From Streptomyces aureocirculatus (GTDB lineage: Bacteria; Actinomycetota; Actinomycetes; Streptomycetales; Streptomycetaceae): a stretch of 64,000 nt of DNA. Location of the stretch: NCBI RefSeq assembly GCF_000720475.1, contig NZ_JOAP01000005.1, positions 310,001 through 374,000 of the forward strand, in the 5' to 3' direction. Positions 7,414 through 15,879 of this stretch are shown piece after piece (position 1 is the first letter of the stretch; each line of letters begins with the position of its first letter). The notes beneath the pieces were generated by a model. It made no database searches and had not been told where the DNA came from. It worked only from the letters and a program-made list of their open reading frames with translations. Made by a program: the position numbers and the translations under genes.

Positions 7414-7510
7414 GTAATGTTCTCTGTGCGCCCGGGCGATTAGCTCAGTGGGAGAGCGCTTCGTTCACACCGAAGAGGTCACTGGTTCGAACCCAGTATC
7501 GCCCACCCGG
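7414..7510 (+). repeat. 97-bp duplication unit carrying tRNA-Val(CAC), copy A
   Basis: Bases 7414-7510 match 8207-8303 with one mismatch (G7426 versus C8219). The unit includes a TAATGT hexamer that may be the tRNA -10 box, the whole tRNA and five bases beyond it. The copies are 793 bp apart and flank the SRPBCC gene. Confidence 0.9.
7434..7505 (+). tRNA. tRNA-Val (CAC), copy A
   Basis: 72-nt cloverleaf: acceptor GGGCGAT/ATCGCCC, anticodon loop TTCACAC (CAC, valine), T-arm GGTTCGAACCC, discriminator A, CCA not encoded. Sequence identical to copy B. It is followed by the terminator hairpin at 7514-7549. This species reads GUG, complementing the GAC isoacceptors at the window start. Confidence 0.96.
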
Positions 7511-7513
7511 GAT

Positions 7514-7549
7514 TGTGGCCCGGAGACTGGAAACGGTCTCCGGGCCACA
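7514..7549 (+). terminator. Terminator after tRNA-Val(CAC) copy A
   Basis: A perfect 14-bp stem (7514-7527 with 7536-7549) around an 8-nt loop, beginning 8 bp after the tRNA. Confidence 0.75.
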
Positions 7550-7555
7550 GTCGTA

Positions 7556-7597
7556 TCGGCTCGGGGTCACCGTCATGTCGGCTCGGGGTCACCGTCA
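7556..7597 (+). repeat. Two tandem copies of a 20-bp sequence
   Basis: TCGGCTCGGGGTCACCGTCA occurs at 7556-7575 and again at 7578-7597 (22-bp period), between the tRNA terminator and the SRPBCC gene. Function unknown; probably a local slippage product. Confidence 0.7.
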
Positions 7598-7739
7598 ACT
7601 CCGGGGCCGTATGTGACGCCCTTTCACGGGAATTCACGCCCCGTGCGAACCCTTGCGGAATAACTCGTTCCTATTTCTTCGAGTTGACGATCCGTCCGTT
7701 CTGTCGCACGGATATCGAACCGGCCGCACACTATGGGTC

Positions 7740-8210
7740 ATGGACTGGTGTCATTACCGTTTCCGCAGCGTCTGGAATCTGCCCGCCGACCCCGCGACGG
7801 TGTACGGCGTGCTCGAGCGGGCCGAGGACTACGCGCGGTGGTGGCCACAGGTGCGCGAGGTGACCACGCCCGGCGGACACGACGGCACCGCGCGACTGCG
7901 CTCGCTGCTCCCGTACGACCTCGTGATCACCGCGACCGAGCGCCACCGCGACCCGGACCGCGGCGTCCTGGAGATCTCCATGACCGGCGACCTCGAGGGC
8001 TGGGCCCGCTGGACGGTTACCGCCGCCGACGGCGGCGCCCGGGCGACGTACGACCAGGAGGTCGACGTGCGCAAGCCCCTGATGCGGCGGCTCGCGGTGC
8101 CCGGCCGGCCGCTGTTCCTGATCAACCACGCCCTGATGATGCGGGCGGGCCGCCGCGGTCTCGCCGCGTACCTGCGAAGCGGTTTGAACGAACGGCGCCA
8201 GGACCTGTAA
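7740..8210 (+). CDS. SRPBCC (START-like) family protein
   Basis: 156 residues starting MDWCHYRFRSVWNLPA. The pattern DPATVYGVLERAEDYARWWPQV and the alternating strands ending in a long C-terminal helix (RAGRRGLAAYLRSGL) fit the SRPBCC/polyketide-cyclase-like fold, which binds hydrophobic ligands. No catalytic residue can be assigned. ATG 7740 has no obvious Shine-Dalgarno. The gene sits between the two tRNA-Val copies, and its TAA stop lies inside the second repeat unit, overlapping the TAATGT hexamer there. Confidence 0.8.
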   Translation: MDWCHYRFRSVWNLPADPATVYGVLERAEDYARWWPQVREVTTPGGHDGTARLRSLLPYDLVITATERHRDPDRGVLEISMTGDLEGWARWTVTAADGGARATYDQEVDVRKPLMRRLAVPGRPLFLINHALMMRAGRRGLAAYLRSGLNERRQDL

Positions 8211-8303
8211 TGTTCTCTCTGCGCCCGGGCGATTAGCTCAGTGGGAGAGCGCTTCGTTCACACCGAAGAGGTCACTGGTTCGAACCCAGTATCGCCCACC
8301 CGG
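8207..8303 (+). repeat. 97-bp duplication unit carrying tRNA-Val(CAC), copy B
   Basis: Partner of 7414-7510 with one mismatch. Its first bases include the stop codon of the SRPBCC gene, so the unit boundary cuts into that reading frame. Confidence 0.9.
8227..8298 (+). tRNA. tRNA-Val (CAC), copy B
   Basis: The 72-nt sequence is identical to copy A, with the same CAC anticodon. It is followed after 11 bp by a U-rich intrinsic terminator. Confidence 0.96.
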
Positions 8304-8309
8304 AGAATG

Positions 8310-8340
8310 CCGGTCCGTCCTTCCGACGGACCGGTTTTTT
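8310..8340 (+). terminator. Intrinsic terminator with U tract after tRNA-Val copy B
   Basis: A perfect 10-bp stem (8310-8319 with 8325-8334) and a 5-nt loop, followed directly by six T residues. This is a canonical factor-independent terminator, unusual in a GC-rich genome. Confidence 0.88.
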
Positions 8341-8420
8341 CATGCCGGCACCAGGTGGCCCCGCACCCTGCCTGCCTCGCACCCTGCCTGCCCCGCACCC
8401 CCGGCGGCGTGCGGCAACGC

Positions 8421-9146
8421 TCAGGCGGCCGCGGGCAGTTCGGGGCGCAGCGGCCACGCCGGGTCGACCGCCTCCGGCGAACCGCTGCGCGCGAACCAGG
8501 CCTCGAGCCCGCGCGCCTGGGACGCGTGCCACACCGCCTGCAGCGTGTGCAGCTCGGCCGCGGACAACCGCTCGAGACGGCCGGAGAAACGGCGCCCCAC
8601 CGCCCGTACGACATCCAGCGCGCCCTGTGCGTCGGCCGCCGCGTCATGGGCGCCCGACAACTCCACGCCGTAGTGCGCGCACAGATCCGTCAAGGTCCGC
8701 CGCCCCTTGCGGTACCGGTCCAGTTGGCGGTCCAGGACGCGCGGGTCCAGGACGCACAGCGGATGGCTCTCCAGATAGCGCGCGAGCGACGACGCCCGGT
8801 GCCTGCGCAACTCCCGGTCCAGGAGCGTCAGGTCGAACGGCGCGTTCATCACCACCAGCGGCCGTCCCGCCGCGCCCTGCTCGGCCAGCTCGCGGCCGAT
8901 CTCCTCCATGACCGGAGCGGGCCAGCGCCCGGTCCGCTCCAGATGCTCCTGCGTGAGCCCGTGGATCGCGGTGGCGCCCGCGGGCACGGGAACGCCCGGA
9001 TTCACCAGCCAGCGGGTGACACGGGGCCGGGCCCCCGCGCCGTTCTGCACGACGACGGCGGCCGACACGATCCGGTCGGTCTCGACGTCGACACCCGTGG
9101 TCTCCGTGTCGAATGCGGCCAATGGCCCCTCGTACCAGCACGTCAT
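8421..9146 (-). CDS. 3'-5' exonuclease, DnaQ/DEDD family
   Basis: 241 residues with the three exonuclease motifs: ExoI FDTETTGVD near the N-terminus, ExoII VVMNAPFDLTLLD in the middle, and ExoIII with GAHDAAADA, giving the DEDDh catalytic set. HGLTQEHL after ExoI is also typical of the DnaQ epsilon-like fold. It is a free-standing protein about the size of a proofreading subunit, without helicase or polymerase domains, and could act in proofreading, repair or RNA processing. The ATG at 9146 is preceded by GGAG on the minus strand. It is divergent from the DUF4365 gene. Confidence 0.88.
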   Translation of the reverse strand: MTCWYEGPLAAFDTETTGVDVETDRIVSAAVVVQNGAGARPRVTRWLVNPGVPVPAGATAIHGLTQEHLERTGRWPAPVMEEIGRELAEQGAAGRPLVVMNAPFDLTLLDRELRRHRASSLARYLESHPLCVLDPRVLDRQLDRYRKGRRTLTDLCAHYGVELSGAHDAAADAQGALDVVRAVGRRFSGRLERLSAAELHTLQAVWHASQARGLEAWFARSGSPEAVDPAWPLRPELPAAA

Positions 9147-9312
9147 CCTGACGCAACTCCTCGTTCCGCGTCGGCAGTTGACCTGCGTAACCGCCCACGC
9201 TGGTGATACCCGGGCCGTTTGCGCCGAACCCGGCCCGGAGACAACACAGTTACAGGGCGCGGTCGTTGACCCGCCCGAACGGGGATCGTCCGGTTCGGAA
9301 GGCTTCTGGGAC

Positions 9313-9879
9313 ATGGCGCTCGCGCAGCCCGAACAGGGCGGGCTGCTGCCCGAGCGGATCGCACCGCCGCGCGGCAATCTCGCCACCACCGCCTGTATGG
9401 AGACCCTTCAGGTGGGCTATCTGCACGCCGTCGCCGCCGCGGCGGAGTGCTCGCTCTCCCAGCCGTTCCCGGACAACGGCATCGACTGGCACGTCAGCCA
9501 CAGCGCCCCCGGACACACGGTGGACGACGAAGTCACCATCAAGGTGCAGCTCAAGTGCACCTACCAGCTCCCGCCACGGCCGACGGGGCCCGTCTTCTCC
9601 TTCACCCTGGACAACGCGCACCTGGTGAAGCTCGCCCGCACCCCGGTATCGGTGCACAAGATCCTCGTGGTGATGATCGTGCCCCGCTCGCGCGACGACT
9701 GGCTGCGGGCCGGGCACGACCGGCTCGACCTGCGGCACTGCTGCTACTGGACCAACCTCGCCGGACACCCGGTGACGGGCCGTCGAAGGACCACCGTCCG
9801 TGTCCCGACCACGCGGATCTTCGACGACCGGGCGCTCTGCGAGATCATGACGCGCGTCGGGACGGGAGGGAGGCCCTGA
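9313..9879 (+). CDS. DUF4365 domain protein
   Basis: 188 residues. The core (ECSLSQPFPDNGIDWHV, DDEVTIKVQLKCT, HKILVVMIVPRSRDDWL, CCYWTNLAGHPVT) is the DUF4365 pattern I know from actinobacteria. The acidic DWHV with a following Q-K motif recalls restriction-endonuclease-like folds, but I cannot show nuclease activity. ATG 9313 follows GGAAGG at a suitable distance. The stop overlaps the next start (TGATG), so the two genes are translationally coupled. Confidence 0.78.
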   Translation: MALAQPEQGGLLPERIAPPRGNLATTACMETLQVGYLHAVAAAAECSLSQPFPDNGIDWHVSHSAPGHTVDDEVTIKVQLKCTYQLPPRPTGPVFSFTLDNAHLVKLARTPVSVHKILVVMIVPRSRDDWLRAGHDRLDLRHCCYWTNLAGHPVTGRRRTTVRVPTTRIFDDRALCEIMTRVGTGGRP

Positions 9880-11105
9880 TGCACCGCCCGATCGAGGAGC
9901 CCGCGCCACCGCGCGGTCCGCGCCCCCACCCCGGCCACGCCCGGACCGGCCGGCCGGACCCGCCCGAGCCCGCGCGGGTCGACCCCGCCGTGCTCGGCGC
10001 GCTGCTCGCCCGGCACGGCTGGCGCCGCCGCGGCGGCGCCCCGGGGCGCTACTCCCGCTGGACCCCGCCGGGCCCCGGCGCGGGCGGCACCAGCCTGCTC
10101 GTGCCGGAGAGCCGCTCCTTCCCCGACAGCGAGGACCTGATCGGCGAGGCCCTGACCGCGCTCGCCCGCAGCTCGTCGCCGTCCGCCCGCGACGTGCTCG
10201 TCGCCCTCGCCGTGCCCAGCGACGAGATCTCCTGGTGGCGCGATGTGCCGAGCGGTCCCGCGGGCACCGCGTCCTGGACCGTCGAGGAACAGCTTCGCGG
10301 CGCCGCCCGCCAACTGCTCCTCGCGGGGGCGCTCGCCGCCCGCGCCCGGGCCGGGTACTACGGCGCGCGGCACCGCCGCCCCGCCGCGGCCGCACTGGAG
10401 AGCGTCCTGGTCGGCCCGGCGCCCGGCGGCCGCCGCCTGACCGCCTACCTGCCCGTGCCTGCCGGACGGCCGCTCGCCGTGCGCCTGCACCAGGCGCTGT
10501 ACGCCGCCCGCGAAGCCGTCGACTACCAGCGGGCCACCGGCGCCATGCACGCCTTCGACGGCGCCGTCGGCGCGGGCGTCAGCCATGAACTGGTCGAGGC
10601 CGTCATCACCCTCGTCCGCGGCACCGAGGGCGCCGGGGTCGGCGTCCAGTGGTCACCCGCGGCGGGCGTCCCGGAGGGGTGCGCCGCGGCCGCCGGGCCC
10701 GTCGAGTTCTCGCCCGGCGACCTGCCCGTCCTTCGCGAGGCCAGCGCCCGCTATCTGCGCGCCGAGCCCGCGGTACCGGTACGGATCACCGGGACCGTGG
10801 TGCGCATGCGGCGCTCCGGACCGCGGGGCCCGGGCACGGTGCGGGTACGGGTGCTCGCCGGCGCGGAGATCCCGCACGTACGGATCTCCCTGGACGAGGA
10901 GGACTACCGCATCGCCGGGCACGCGCACCTGGTCGGCCTGCCGATCCGGGTGCACGGCCGCCTGGAGAGCCGGGGCGGCTTCCGCAGGCTCACGGGGGCC
11001 GCCAGGGTGGTGCCGGTCCAGGTGGACGACGCCGAGCGGGACCGTCTCACGAAGTCGCTGCAGGAGAACCTGGACTTCTTCGAGGAGGCGCGCGGCGAGG
11101 ACTGA
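9879..11105 (+). CDS. Conserved hypothetical protein coupled to DUF4365
   Basis: 408 residues; the start at 9879 overlaps the previous stop and follows GGGAGGGAGG. The first 40 residues are Pro/Arg-rich and disordered. The middle resembles bacterial proteins of unknown function with patches such as [16 protein letters not shown] and [15 protein letters not shown]. The C-terminal third has a beta-rich, OB-like section ([42 protein letters not shown]) ending in an acidic helix. I cannot assign a function. Coupling suggests a complex with the DUF4365 protein. Confidence 0.72.
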   Translation: MHRPIEEPAPPRGPRPHPGHARTGRPDPPEPARVDPAVLGALLARHGWRRRGGAPGRYSRWTPPGPGAGGTSLLVPESRSFPDSEDLIGEALTALARSSSPSARDVLVALAVPSDEISWWRDVPSGPAGTASWTVEEQLRGAARQLLLAGALAARARAGYYGARHRRPAAAALESVLVGPAPGGRRLTAYLPVPAGRPLAVRLHQALYAAREAVDYQRATGAMHAFDGAVGAGVSHELVEAVITLVRGTEGAGVGVQWSPAAGVPEGCAAAAGPVEFSPGDLPVLREASARYLRAEPAVPVRITGTVVRMRRSGPRGPGTVRVRVLAGAEIPHVRISLDEEDYRIAGHAHLVGLPIRVHGRLESRGGFRRLTGAARVVPVQVDDAERDRLTKSLQENLDFFEEARGED

Positions 11106-11142
11106 GCCCGCCGTCCTGGCCATGAGCCCGCCGTCCTGGACA
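11103..11142 (+). repeat. Tandem duplication of 20 bp upstream of thrS
   Basis: TGAGCCCGCCGTCCTGG occurs at 11103-11119 and 11123-11139. The first copy contains the stop codon of the preceding gene, so a small duplication has extended the intergenic region. Confidence 0.75.
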
Positions 11143-11253
11143 ACCGTTTCGCTCTGGACCCCCGTGGCTCGGTACGATTCGTCGCGCGTGCAGGAGCAGA
11201 TCTGCCGCAGGCCCCGTACCAGCAGGGCAGCCCCCTTCAGGCAGGAGAGACCG

Positions 11254-13236
11254 GTGTCAGACGTCCGTGTGATCATCCAACGCGATTCCGAGCGGGAAGA
11301 GCGCGTGGTGACGACGGGCACTACGGCCGCCGAGCTCTTCGACGGCGAGCGCACCGTCGTGGCCGCCCGCGTGGGCGACGAGCTGAAGGACCTGGCGTAC
11401 GCGCCGGCCGACGGCGAGGTCGTCGAGCCCGTCGAGATCTCCTCCGAGGACGGCCTCGACATCCTGCGCCACTCCACCGCGCACGTCCTCGCGCAGGCCG
11501 TGCAGGAGCTGTTCCCCGACGCCAAGCTCGGCATCGGCCCGCCCATCCGTGACGGCTTCTACTACGACTTCGACGTCGCCGAGCCGTTCACGCCCGAGGA
11601 CCTCAAGCGCATCGAGAAGAAGATGCAGGAGATCCAGAAGCGTGGCCAGCGCTTCTCGCGCCGCGTCACCAACGACGACGACGCCCGCGTCGAGCTCGCC
11701 GACGAGCCGTACAAGCTGGAGCTCATCGGCCTGAAGGGCAACGCCGCGAACGCCGCCGACGGCGCGGACGCCGAGGTGGGCGCCGGCGAGCTGACCATCT
11801 ACGACAACCTCGACGCCAAGACCGGCGAGCTGTGCTGGAAGGACCTCTGCCGCGGTCCGCACCTGCCCACCACCCGGAACATCCCGGCGTTCAAGCTGAT
11901 GCGCTCCGCCGCCGCCTACTGGCGAGGCAGCGAGAAGAACCCGCAGCTCCAGCGCATCTACGGCACCGCGTGGCCGTCCAAGGACGAGCTGAAGGCGCAC
12001 CTGGAGTTCCTCGCCGAGGCCGAGAAGCGCGACCACCGCAAGCTCGGCTCGGAGCTCGACCTGTTCTCCTTCCCCGAGGAGCTCGGCCCCGGCCTCGCCG
12101 TCTTCCACCCCAAGGGCGGCGTCGTCCGCAAGGTGATGGAGGACTACTCGCGGCGCCGCCACGAGGAGTCCGGCTACGAGTTCGTGAACACCCCGCACAT
12201 CTCGAAGGAGCACCTCTTCGAGACCTCCGGGCACCTGCCGCACTACGCGGAGGGCATGTTCCCGCCCATCGAGTTCGACGGGCAGAACTACCGCCTCAAG
12301 GCCATGAACTGCCCGATGCACAACCTGATCTTCAAGTCGCGCGGGCGCTCCTACCGTGAGCTGCCCTTGCGGTTGTTCGAGTTCGGTACGGTCTACCGGT
12401 ACGAGAAGTCGGGCGTCGTGCACGGCCTGACCCGCTCGCGCGGCTTCACCCAGGACGACTCGCACATCTACTGCACCAAGGAGCAGATGGCGGACGAGCT
12501 GGACAAGCTCCTGACCTTCGTCCTTGACCTGCTGCGCGACTACGGCCTGAACGAGTTCGAGCTCGAGCTGTCCACCCGCGACCCCGAGTCGGACAAGTTC
12601 ATCGGCTCCGACGAGGACTGGGCCGAGGCCACCGAGGCGCTGCGCGAGGCCGCCGAGAAGCAGGGCCTGCCGCTGGTCCCCGACCCGGGCGGCGCCGCGT
12701 ACTACGGCCCGAAGATCTCCGTACAGGCGAAGGACGCGATCGGCCGCTCCTGGCAGATGTCGACCCTCCAGGTCGACTTCAACCAGCCGAAGCGGTTCGG
12801 GCTCGAGTACACCGCGGCGGACGGCTCCAAGCAGCAGCCGGTCATGCTGCACAGGGCTCTGTTCGGGAGCATCGAGCGGTTCTTCGGGGTGCTCCTGGAG
12901 CACTACGCGGGCGCGTTCCCGGCGTGGCTCGCTCCGGTGCAGGCGGTGGGTATCCCGGTCGGTGACGCGCACGTGCCGTACCTCCAGGCATTCGCGGAGG
13001 AGGCGAAGAAGCACGGTCTGCGGGTCGAGGTGGACGCCTCGTCGGACCGGATGCAGAAGAAGATCCGCAACGCTCAGCGCAGCAAGGTGCCGTTCATGGT
13101 CATCGTCGGCGACGACGACATGGCCGCGGGTTCGGTGTCCTTCCGGTACCGGGACGGGTCGCAGGAGAACGGCATTCCGCGTGACCAGGCGATCGCGAAG
13201 CTCGTCGATGTGGTGGAGCGCCGCGTGCAGGTGTGA
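11254..13236 (+). CDS. thrS: Threonyl-tRNA synthetase
   Basis: The 660-residue class II synthetase charges tRNA-Thr. Domains in order: TGS (about 1-65), editing and SAD domains with the zinc-type [10 protein letters not shown] motif, the catalytic core with [12 protein letters not shown] (zinc-ligand cysteine) and [15 protein letters not shown], motif 3 near the [13 protein letters not shown] segment, and a C-terminal anticodon-binding domain. GTG 11254 follows AGGAGA. I found no T-box elements in the 148-bp leader, only a TACGAT hexamer at 11173-11178 that could be a -10. The neighbouring HIT gene follows after a terminator, as in mycobacteria. Confidence 0.97.
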   Translation: MSDVRVIIQRDSEREERVVTTGTTAAELFDGERTVVAARVGDELKDLAYAPADGEVVEPVEISSEDGLDILRHSTAHVLAQAVQELFPDAKLGIGPPIRDGFYYDFDVAEPFTPEDLKRIEKKMQEIQKRGQRFSRRVTNDDDARVELADEPYKLELIGLKGNAANAADGADAEVGAGELTIYDNLDAKTGELCWKDLCRGPHLPTTRNIPAFKLMRSAAAYWRGSEKNPQLQRIYGTAWPSKDELKAHLEFLAEAEKRDHRKLGSELDLFSFPEELGPGLAVFHPKGGVVRKVMEDYSRRRHEESGYEFVNTPHISKEHLFETSGHLPHYAEGMFPPIEFDGQNYRLKAMNCPMHNLIFKSRGRSYRELPLRLFEFGTVYRYEKSGVVHGLTRSRGFTQDDSHIYCTKEQMADELDKLLTFVLDLLRDYGLNEFELELSTRDPESDKFIGSDEDWAEATEALREAAEKQGLPLVPDPGGAAYYGPKISVQAKDAIGRSWQMSTLQVDFNQPKRFGLEYTAADGSKQQPVMLHRALFGSIERFFGVLLEHYAGAFPAWLAPVQAVGIPVGDAHVPYLQAFAEEAKKHGLRVEVDASSDRMQKKIRNAQRSKVPFMVIVGDDDMAAGSVSFRYRDGSQENGIPRDQAIAKLVDVVERRVQV

Positions 13237-13260
13237 TGTGCTCCCCGCGTGAGCGGGATC

Positions 13261-13291
13261 CGAGGGGCGGCCCCGCCGGGGCCGCCCCTCG
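13261..13291 (+). terminator. Terminator after thrS
   Basis: A perfect 14-bp GC stem (13261-13274 with 13278-13291) with a GCC loop, 24 bp past the thrS stop. Confidence 0.75.
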
Positions 13292-13310
13292 TCACATCCC
13301 CGACGGCGAA

Positions 13311-13316
13311 TATGCT
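13311..13316 (+). promoter_or_regulatory. -10 box TATGCT before the HIT gene
   Basis: TATGCT ends 7 nt before ATG 13324 without a ribosome-binding site between, which suggests a leaderless transcript. The alternative ATG at 13312 lies inside this box, so it is the less likely start. Confidence 0.5.
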
Positions 13317-13323
13317 GACCACC

Positions 13324-13872
13324 ATGACGACTGAGCCGGAGCAGCAGATCGGAGTGGGGACTCAGGACGCGTTCCAGCGCCTGTGGACGCCTCACCGGAT
13401 GGCGTACATCCAGGGCGAGAACAAGCCCAGCGGTCCGGGTGCGGACGACGGCTGCCCCTTCTGCTCGATCCCGGCCAAGTCGGACGAGGACGGGCTCGTC
13501 ATCGCGCGCGGTGAGCACGTGTACGCGGTCCTGAACCTCTACCCGTACAACGGCGGGCACCTCATGGTCGTGCCCTACCGTCACGTCGCCGACTACACGG
13601 AGCTGACGGGGCCGGAGACCGCCGAGCTCGGTGAGCTGACCAAGCAGGCGATGACGGCTCTGCGCTCCGCGTCCGGGGCGCACGGCTTCAACATTGGCAT
13701 GAACCAGGGCACCGTCGCGGGCGCGGGCATCGCCGCGCATCTGCACCAGCACGTCGTGCCGCGCTGGGGCGGGGACACGAACTTCATGCCGGTCGTCGGG
13801 CACACCAAGGTGCTGCCGCAACTGCTCGCGGACACCCGCAAGATGCTGGCGGAGGCCTGGCCGAAGGGCTAG
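13324..13872 (+). CDS. HIT-family phosphorylase/hydrolase, Ap4A phosphorylase-like
   Basis: 182 residues of the histidine-triad superfamily with the catalytic HLHQHVVPRW (HxHxH) near the C-terminus, plus CPFC near residue 40 and NLYPYNGGHLMVVPYRHV. HIT proteins cleave nucleoside phosphoester or phosphoanhydride bonds. The mycobacterial homologue next to thrS has been reported as a diadenosine tetraphosphate phosphorylase, so that activity is likely here. Position between thrS and the PIM genes mirrors the mycobacterial order, although here two extra genes intervene before pgsA. Confidence 0.88.
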   Translation: MTTEPEQQIGVGTQDAFQRLWTPHRMAYIQGENKPSGPGADDGCPFCSIPAKSDEDGLVIARGEHVYAVLNLYPYNGGHLMVVPYRHVADYTELTGPETAELGELTKQAMTALRSASGAHGFNIGMNQGTVAGAGIAAHLHQHVVPRWGGDTNFMPVVGHTKVLPQLLADTRKMLAEAWPKG

Positions 13873-13902
13873 CACCCAGGGCGGGCGCCCAGTGGAGCGG
13901 CG

Positions 13903-13959
13903 GAAGGGCCCGGGTGACGCGGCACGCACACTGTGCGTGCCGCGTCACCCGGGCCCTTC
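13903..13959. terminator. 27-bp bidirectional terminator hairpin
   Basis: A perfect 27-bp inverted repeat (13903-13929 with 13933-13959) around a 3-nt loop, between the converging HIT gene and the minus-strand membrane protein gene. Confidence 0.85.
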
Positions 13960-13992
13960 TCGTCGTCGTACTCGTCGTACCGGCGGTGAGCC

Positions 13993-15648
13993 CTACGCGT
14001 TGTACACGTCCGCCTGCTTCGGGGCCGGGTCCTGCACCGCGCCGCTCAGGAACGTGGCGCGGGCGCCGAAGCGGTCGGTGTTCACGCCGTTCTCCTCCAG
14101 GACCTTCAGCGCCGCCGAGTGCACCACACGCAGCACAGGTGTGGCCGCGCGCAGCGCGTCGTCGGCCATGAAGCGGTGCCGCCAGGGCTTGTCCGCCCAG
14201 GCGTGCCGCAGGCCGAACGGCTCGGGCAGGACCAGTTTGCCGCCCAGGTAGTCGAGGATCGGCGGATACCAGGTGAAGGGGGCGCGGACCGCGAGGCGCA
14301 CCACTTCCTGGGCATCGACGAGCGGTAGCTGCTGGGTCTTGGTCTCCCAGAACTTGATGGTCTTGCTGACCGTCTTCGTCTTGGGCGCCGGTTTGCTGGT
14401 GAACAGGGAGTGCACGGGCCCGAGCGCGTGCCCCGTGACCTCGATGCGCAGCGTCTCGTGCAGCACCGTCACCGTGATCAGCATGGTGATCACAAGCTGG
14501 CCGTCCCAGAGCGTGAACTGCACGCCCAGGTAGTGCCGGTCACCGCTGCCGAACTGCTGCTCGTTGCAGATGCGCTGTATCTCGTGGCCCTTGATCTGGA
14601 AGGCGTCGACGTCCGTGCCCGAGGGGCGGGCCACCGAGCCCGCGTTCTCACCGATGGGCGTGACGATCCAGTGCTTTATCGACGGCTTGGGGAAGCCGCC
14701 GGTGTGCAGGGGGCCGCGCTCCAGCATGCGGAGCTGGTCGTGCACCGCGCGTATCACGTCCCAACTGCGGAACGGGTTGATCTCCTTGTCGTCGTCGCGC
14801 GGGGTGAGCTCCTCGGCGAGCTGCCAACTGCCCCAGCGGGTGCCCATGCCCAGTATTCCCTTGGGCCCGGCGTAGAAGACGGAGTTGGACTGCTGCTCCG
14901 CGGACAGGCGCGCGAGGCCCTGGCGCAGCCGCTCGGCCGCCGTCTCGCCCGGGCTGCCGGGGACCGCCTCGGGGATCTTCGCGCCGACGCCACCGCCCGC
15001 GAGCAGGCTGTCCCAGCGCTCCCGCAGATCCCTCGCGGTGCCTTCCGCCACGTGCTTGGCCCAGAACCAGCCGAGCACGGGCGCAACGGCGCACAGGCGC
15101 AGATACCAGGCCCAGAAGCCGTCGAACGGCAGCTTGATGAGCACAAGGGCGACCACCACGCCGAGGGCCACGAGCAGGGCCGTGGCGATGGCGTGGGTGC
15201 GCTTGTCCTTCTGCTTGGTGACCCATCTGCGGGCCGTGAACACCAGGAGCCAGGCGAGGAGGCCGGGCAGGAAGAGCAGCCCGCACAGGGCCGTGACCGC
15301 CGTCAGCCAACTGTCGCGCTGTCTGCGGATCCGATTGGCCGCGAGGCAGTGCTCGACGACCACCTGCGGTTCCGTGCCGAAGGACTGGATGAGCGGCGGG
15401 CGGGCGCCGCCGAGCATCCGCACCTGCACGGTCCGTGAGAAGGCCTCACCCAGGTTGGGCTTGCACAGCGACCACAGACCGGGCTTCACCACGGACTTGT
15501 GCCAGTCGCTGTTGGCCTTGAGGATGTCGTCGACCTCGCCGTCGCGATACGCCGCCGACGCCAGGGCCTGCGTCGCCGCGGTCTGTCCCGCGGCGCCCGC
15601 CAGGGGCACCTGGGCCCCCGGCCTGAAGTCGAATACGTCGTCCGCCAC
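13993..15648 (-). CDS. Large membrane protein of unknown function
   Basis: 551 residues. The first 100 residues are soluble; hydrophobic segments follow at about residues 115-140 (LTAVTALCGLLFLPGLLAWLL) and 158-200 (HAIATALLVALGVVVALVLI, then a second near WAWYLRLCAVAPVLGW). The last 340 residues are soluble and include NEQQFGSGDRHYLGVQ and a basic stretch TKTVSKTIKFWETKTQQL. No catalytic motif is obvious. GTG 15648 follows GGGGGCGG on the minus strand. I recall similar proteins in streptomycetes only as hypotheticals. It may be co-transcribed with the upstream EF-G-like gene, 231 bp away. Confidence 0.75.
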   Translation of the reverse strand: MADDVFDFRPGAQVPLAGAAGQTAATQALASAAYRDGEVDDILKANSDWHKSVVKPGLWSLCKPNLGEAFSRTVQVRMLGGARPPLIQSFGTEPQVVVEHCLAANRIRRQRDSWLTAVTALCGLLFLPGLLAWLLVFTARRWVTKQKDKRTHAIATALLVALGVVVALVLIKLPFDGFWAWYLRLCAVAPVLGWFWAKHVAEGTARDLRERWDSLLAGGGVGAKIPEAVPGSPGETAAERLRQGLARLSAEQQSNSVFYAGPKGILGMGTRWGSWQLAEELTPRDDDKEINPFRSWDVIRAVHDQLRMLERGPLHTGGFPKPSIKHWIVTPIGENAGSVARPSGTDVDAFQIKGHEIQRICNEQQFGSGDRHYLGVQFTLWDGQLVITMLITVTVLHETLRIEVTGHALGPVHSLFTSKPAPKTKTVSKTIKFWETKTQQLPLVDAQEVVRLAVRAPFTWYPPILDYLGGKLVLPEPFGLRHAWADKPWRHRFMADDALRAATPVLRVVHSAALKVLEENGVNTDRFGARATFLSGAVQDPAPKQADVYNA

Positions 15649-15879
15649 CTGCCGCCCCCATCGCCGCGCCGCGCTCGGCGCCACGGCTCTTCCCGACTGC
15701 GTTGTCCCCAAAGTTCCCGACTGCGCGGACCGGCACACCTGTTGACCTGGCGGGCACGGCCATTGATCAGGTCATCAGCGTATCGGTGCGCACTGACATC
15801 CGGCAGTGGGTCGCCGAATGCCGCTCGCCCGACGGGGGGCGGAACGGGCGGCATCCGGCCGGTTCAGGTCACCTGTGCG

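Noticed and set aside
7414..8303. Integrated mobile element bounded by the tRNA copies
   Set aside because: There is no integrase, transposase or foreign-looking gene between them, only an SRPBCC gene of normal composition; whole tRNA plus promoter duplication is not typical of att sites.
11106..11253. T-box leader upstream of thrS
   Set aside because: No specifier loop, T-box sequence or terminator could be recognised; the leader is short.
11257..13929. Long minus-strand open frame of 890 codons antisense to thrS
   Set aside because: It is a shadow of a high-GC gene: thrS has strong family motifs and the antisense product is a low-complexity His/Asp/Val/Leu-rich sequence with no recognisable domain.
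15649..15879. Promoter or gene between the membrane protein and EF-G-like genes
   Set aside because: I found no convincing promoter hexamers, hairpin or reading frame with a ribosome-binding site in these 231 bp.
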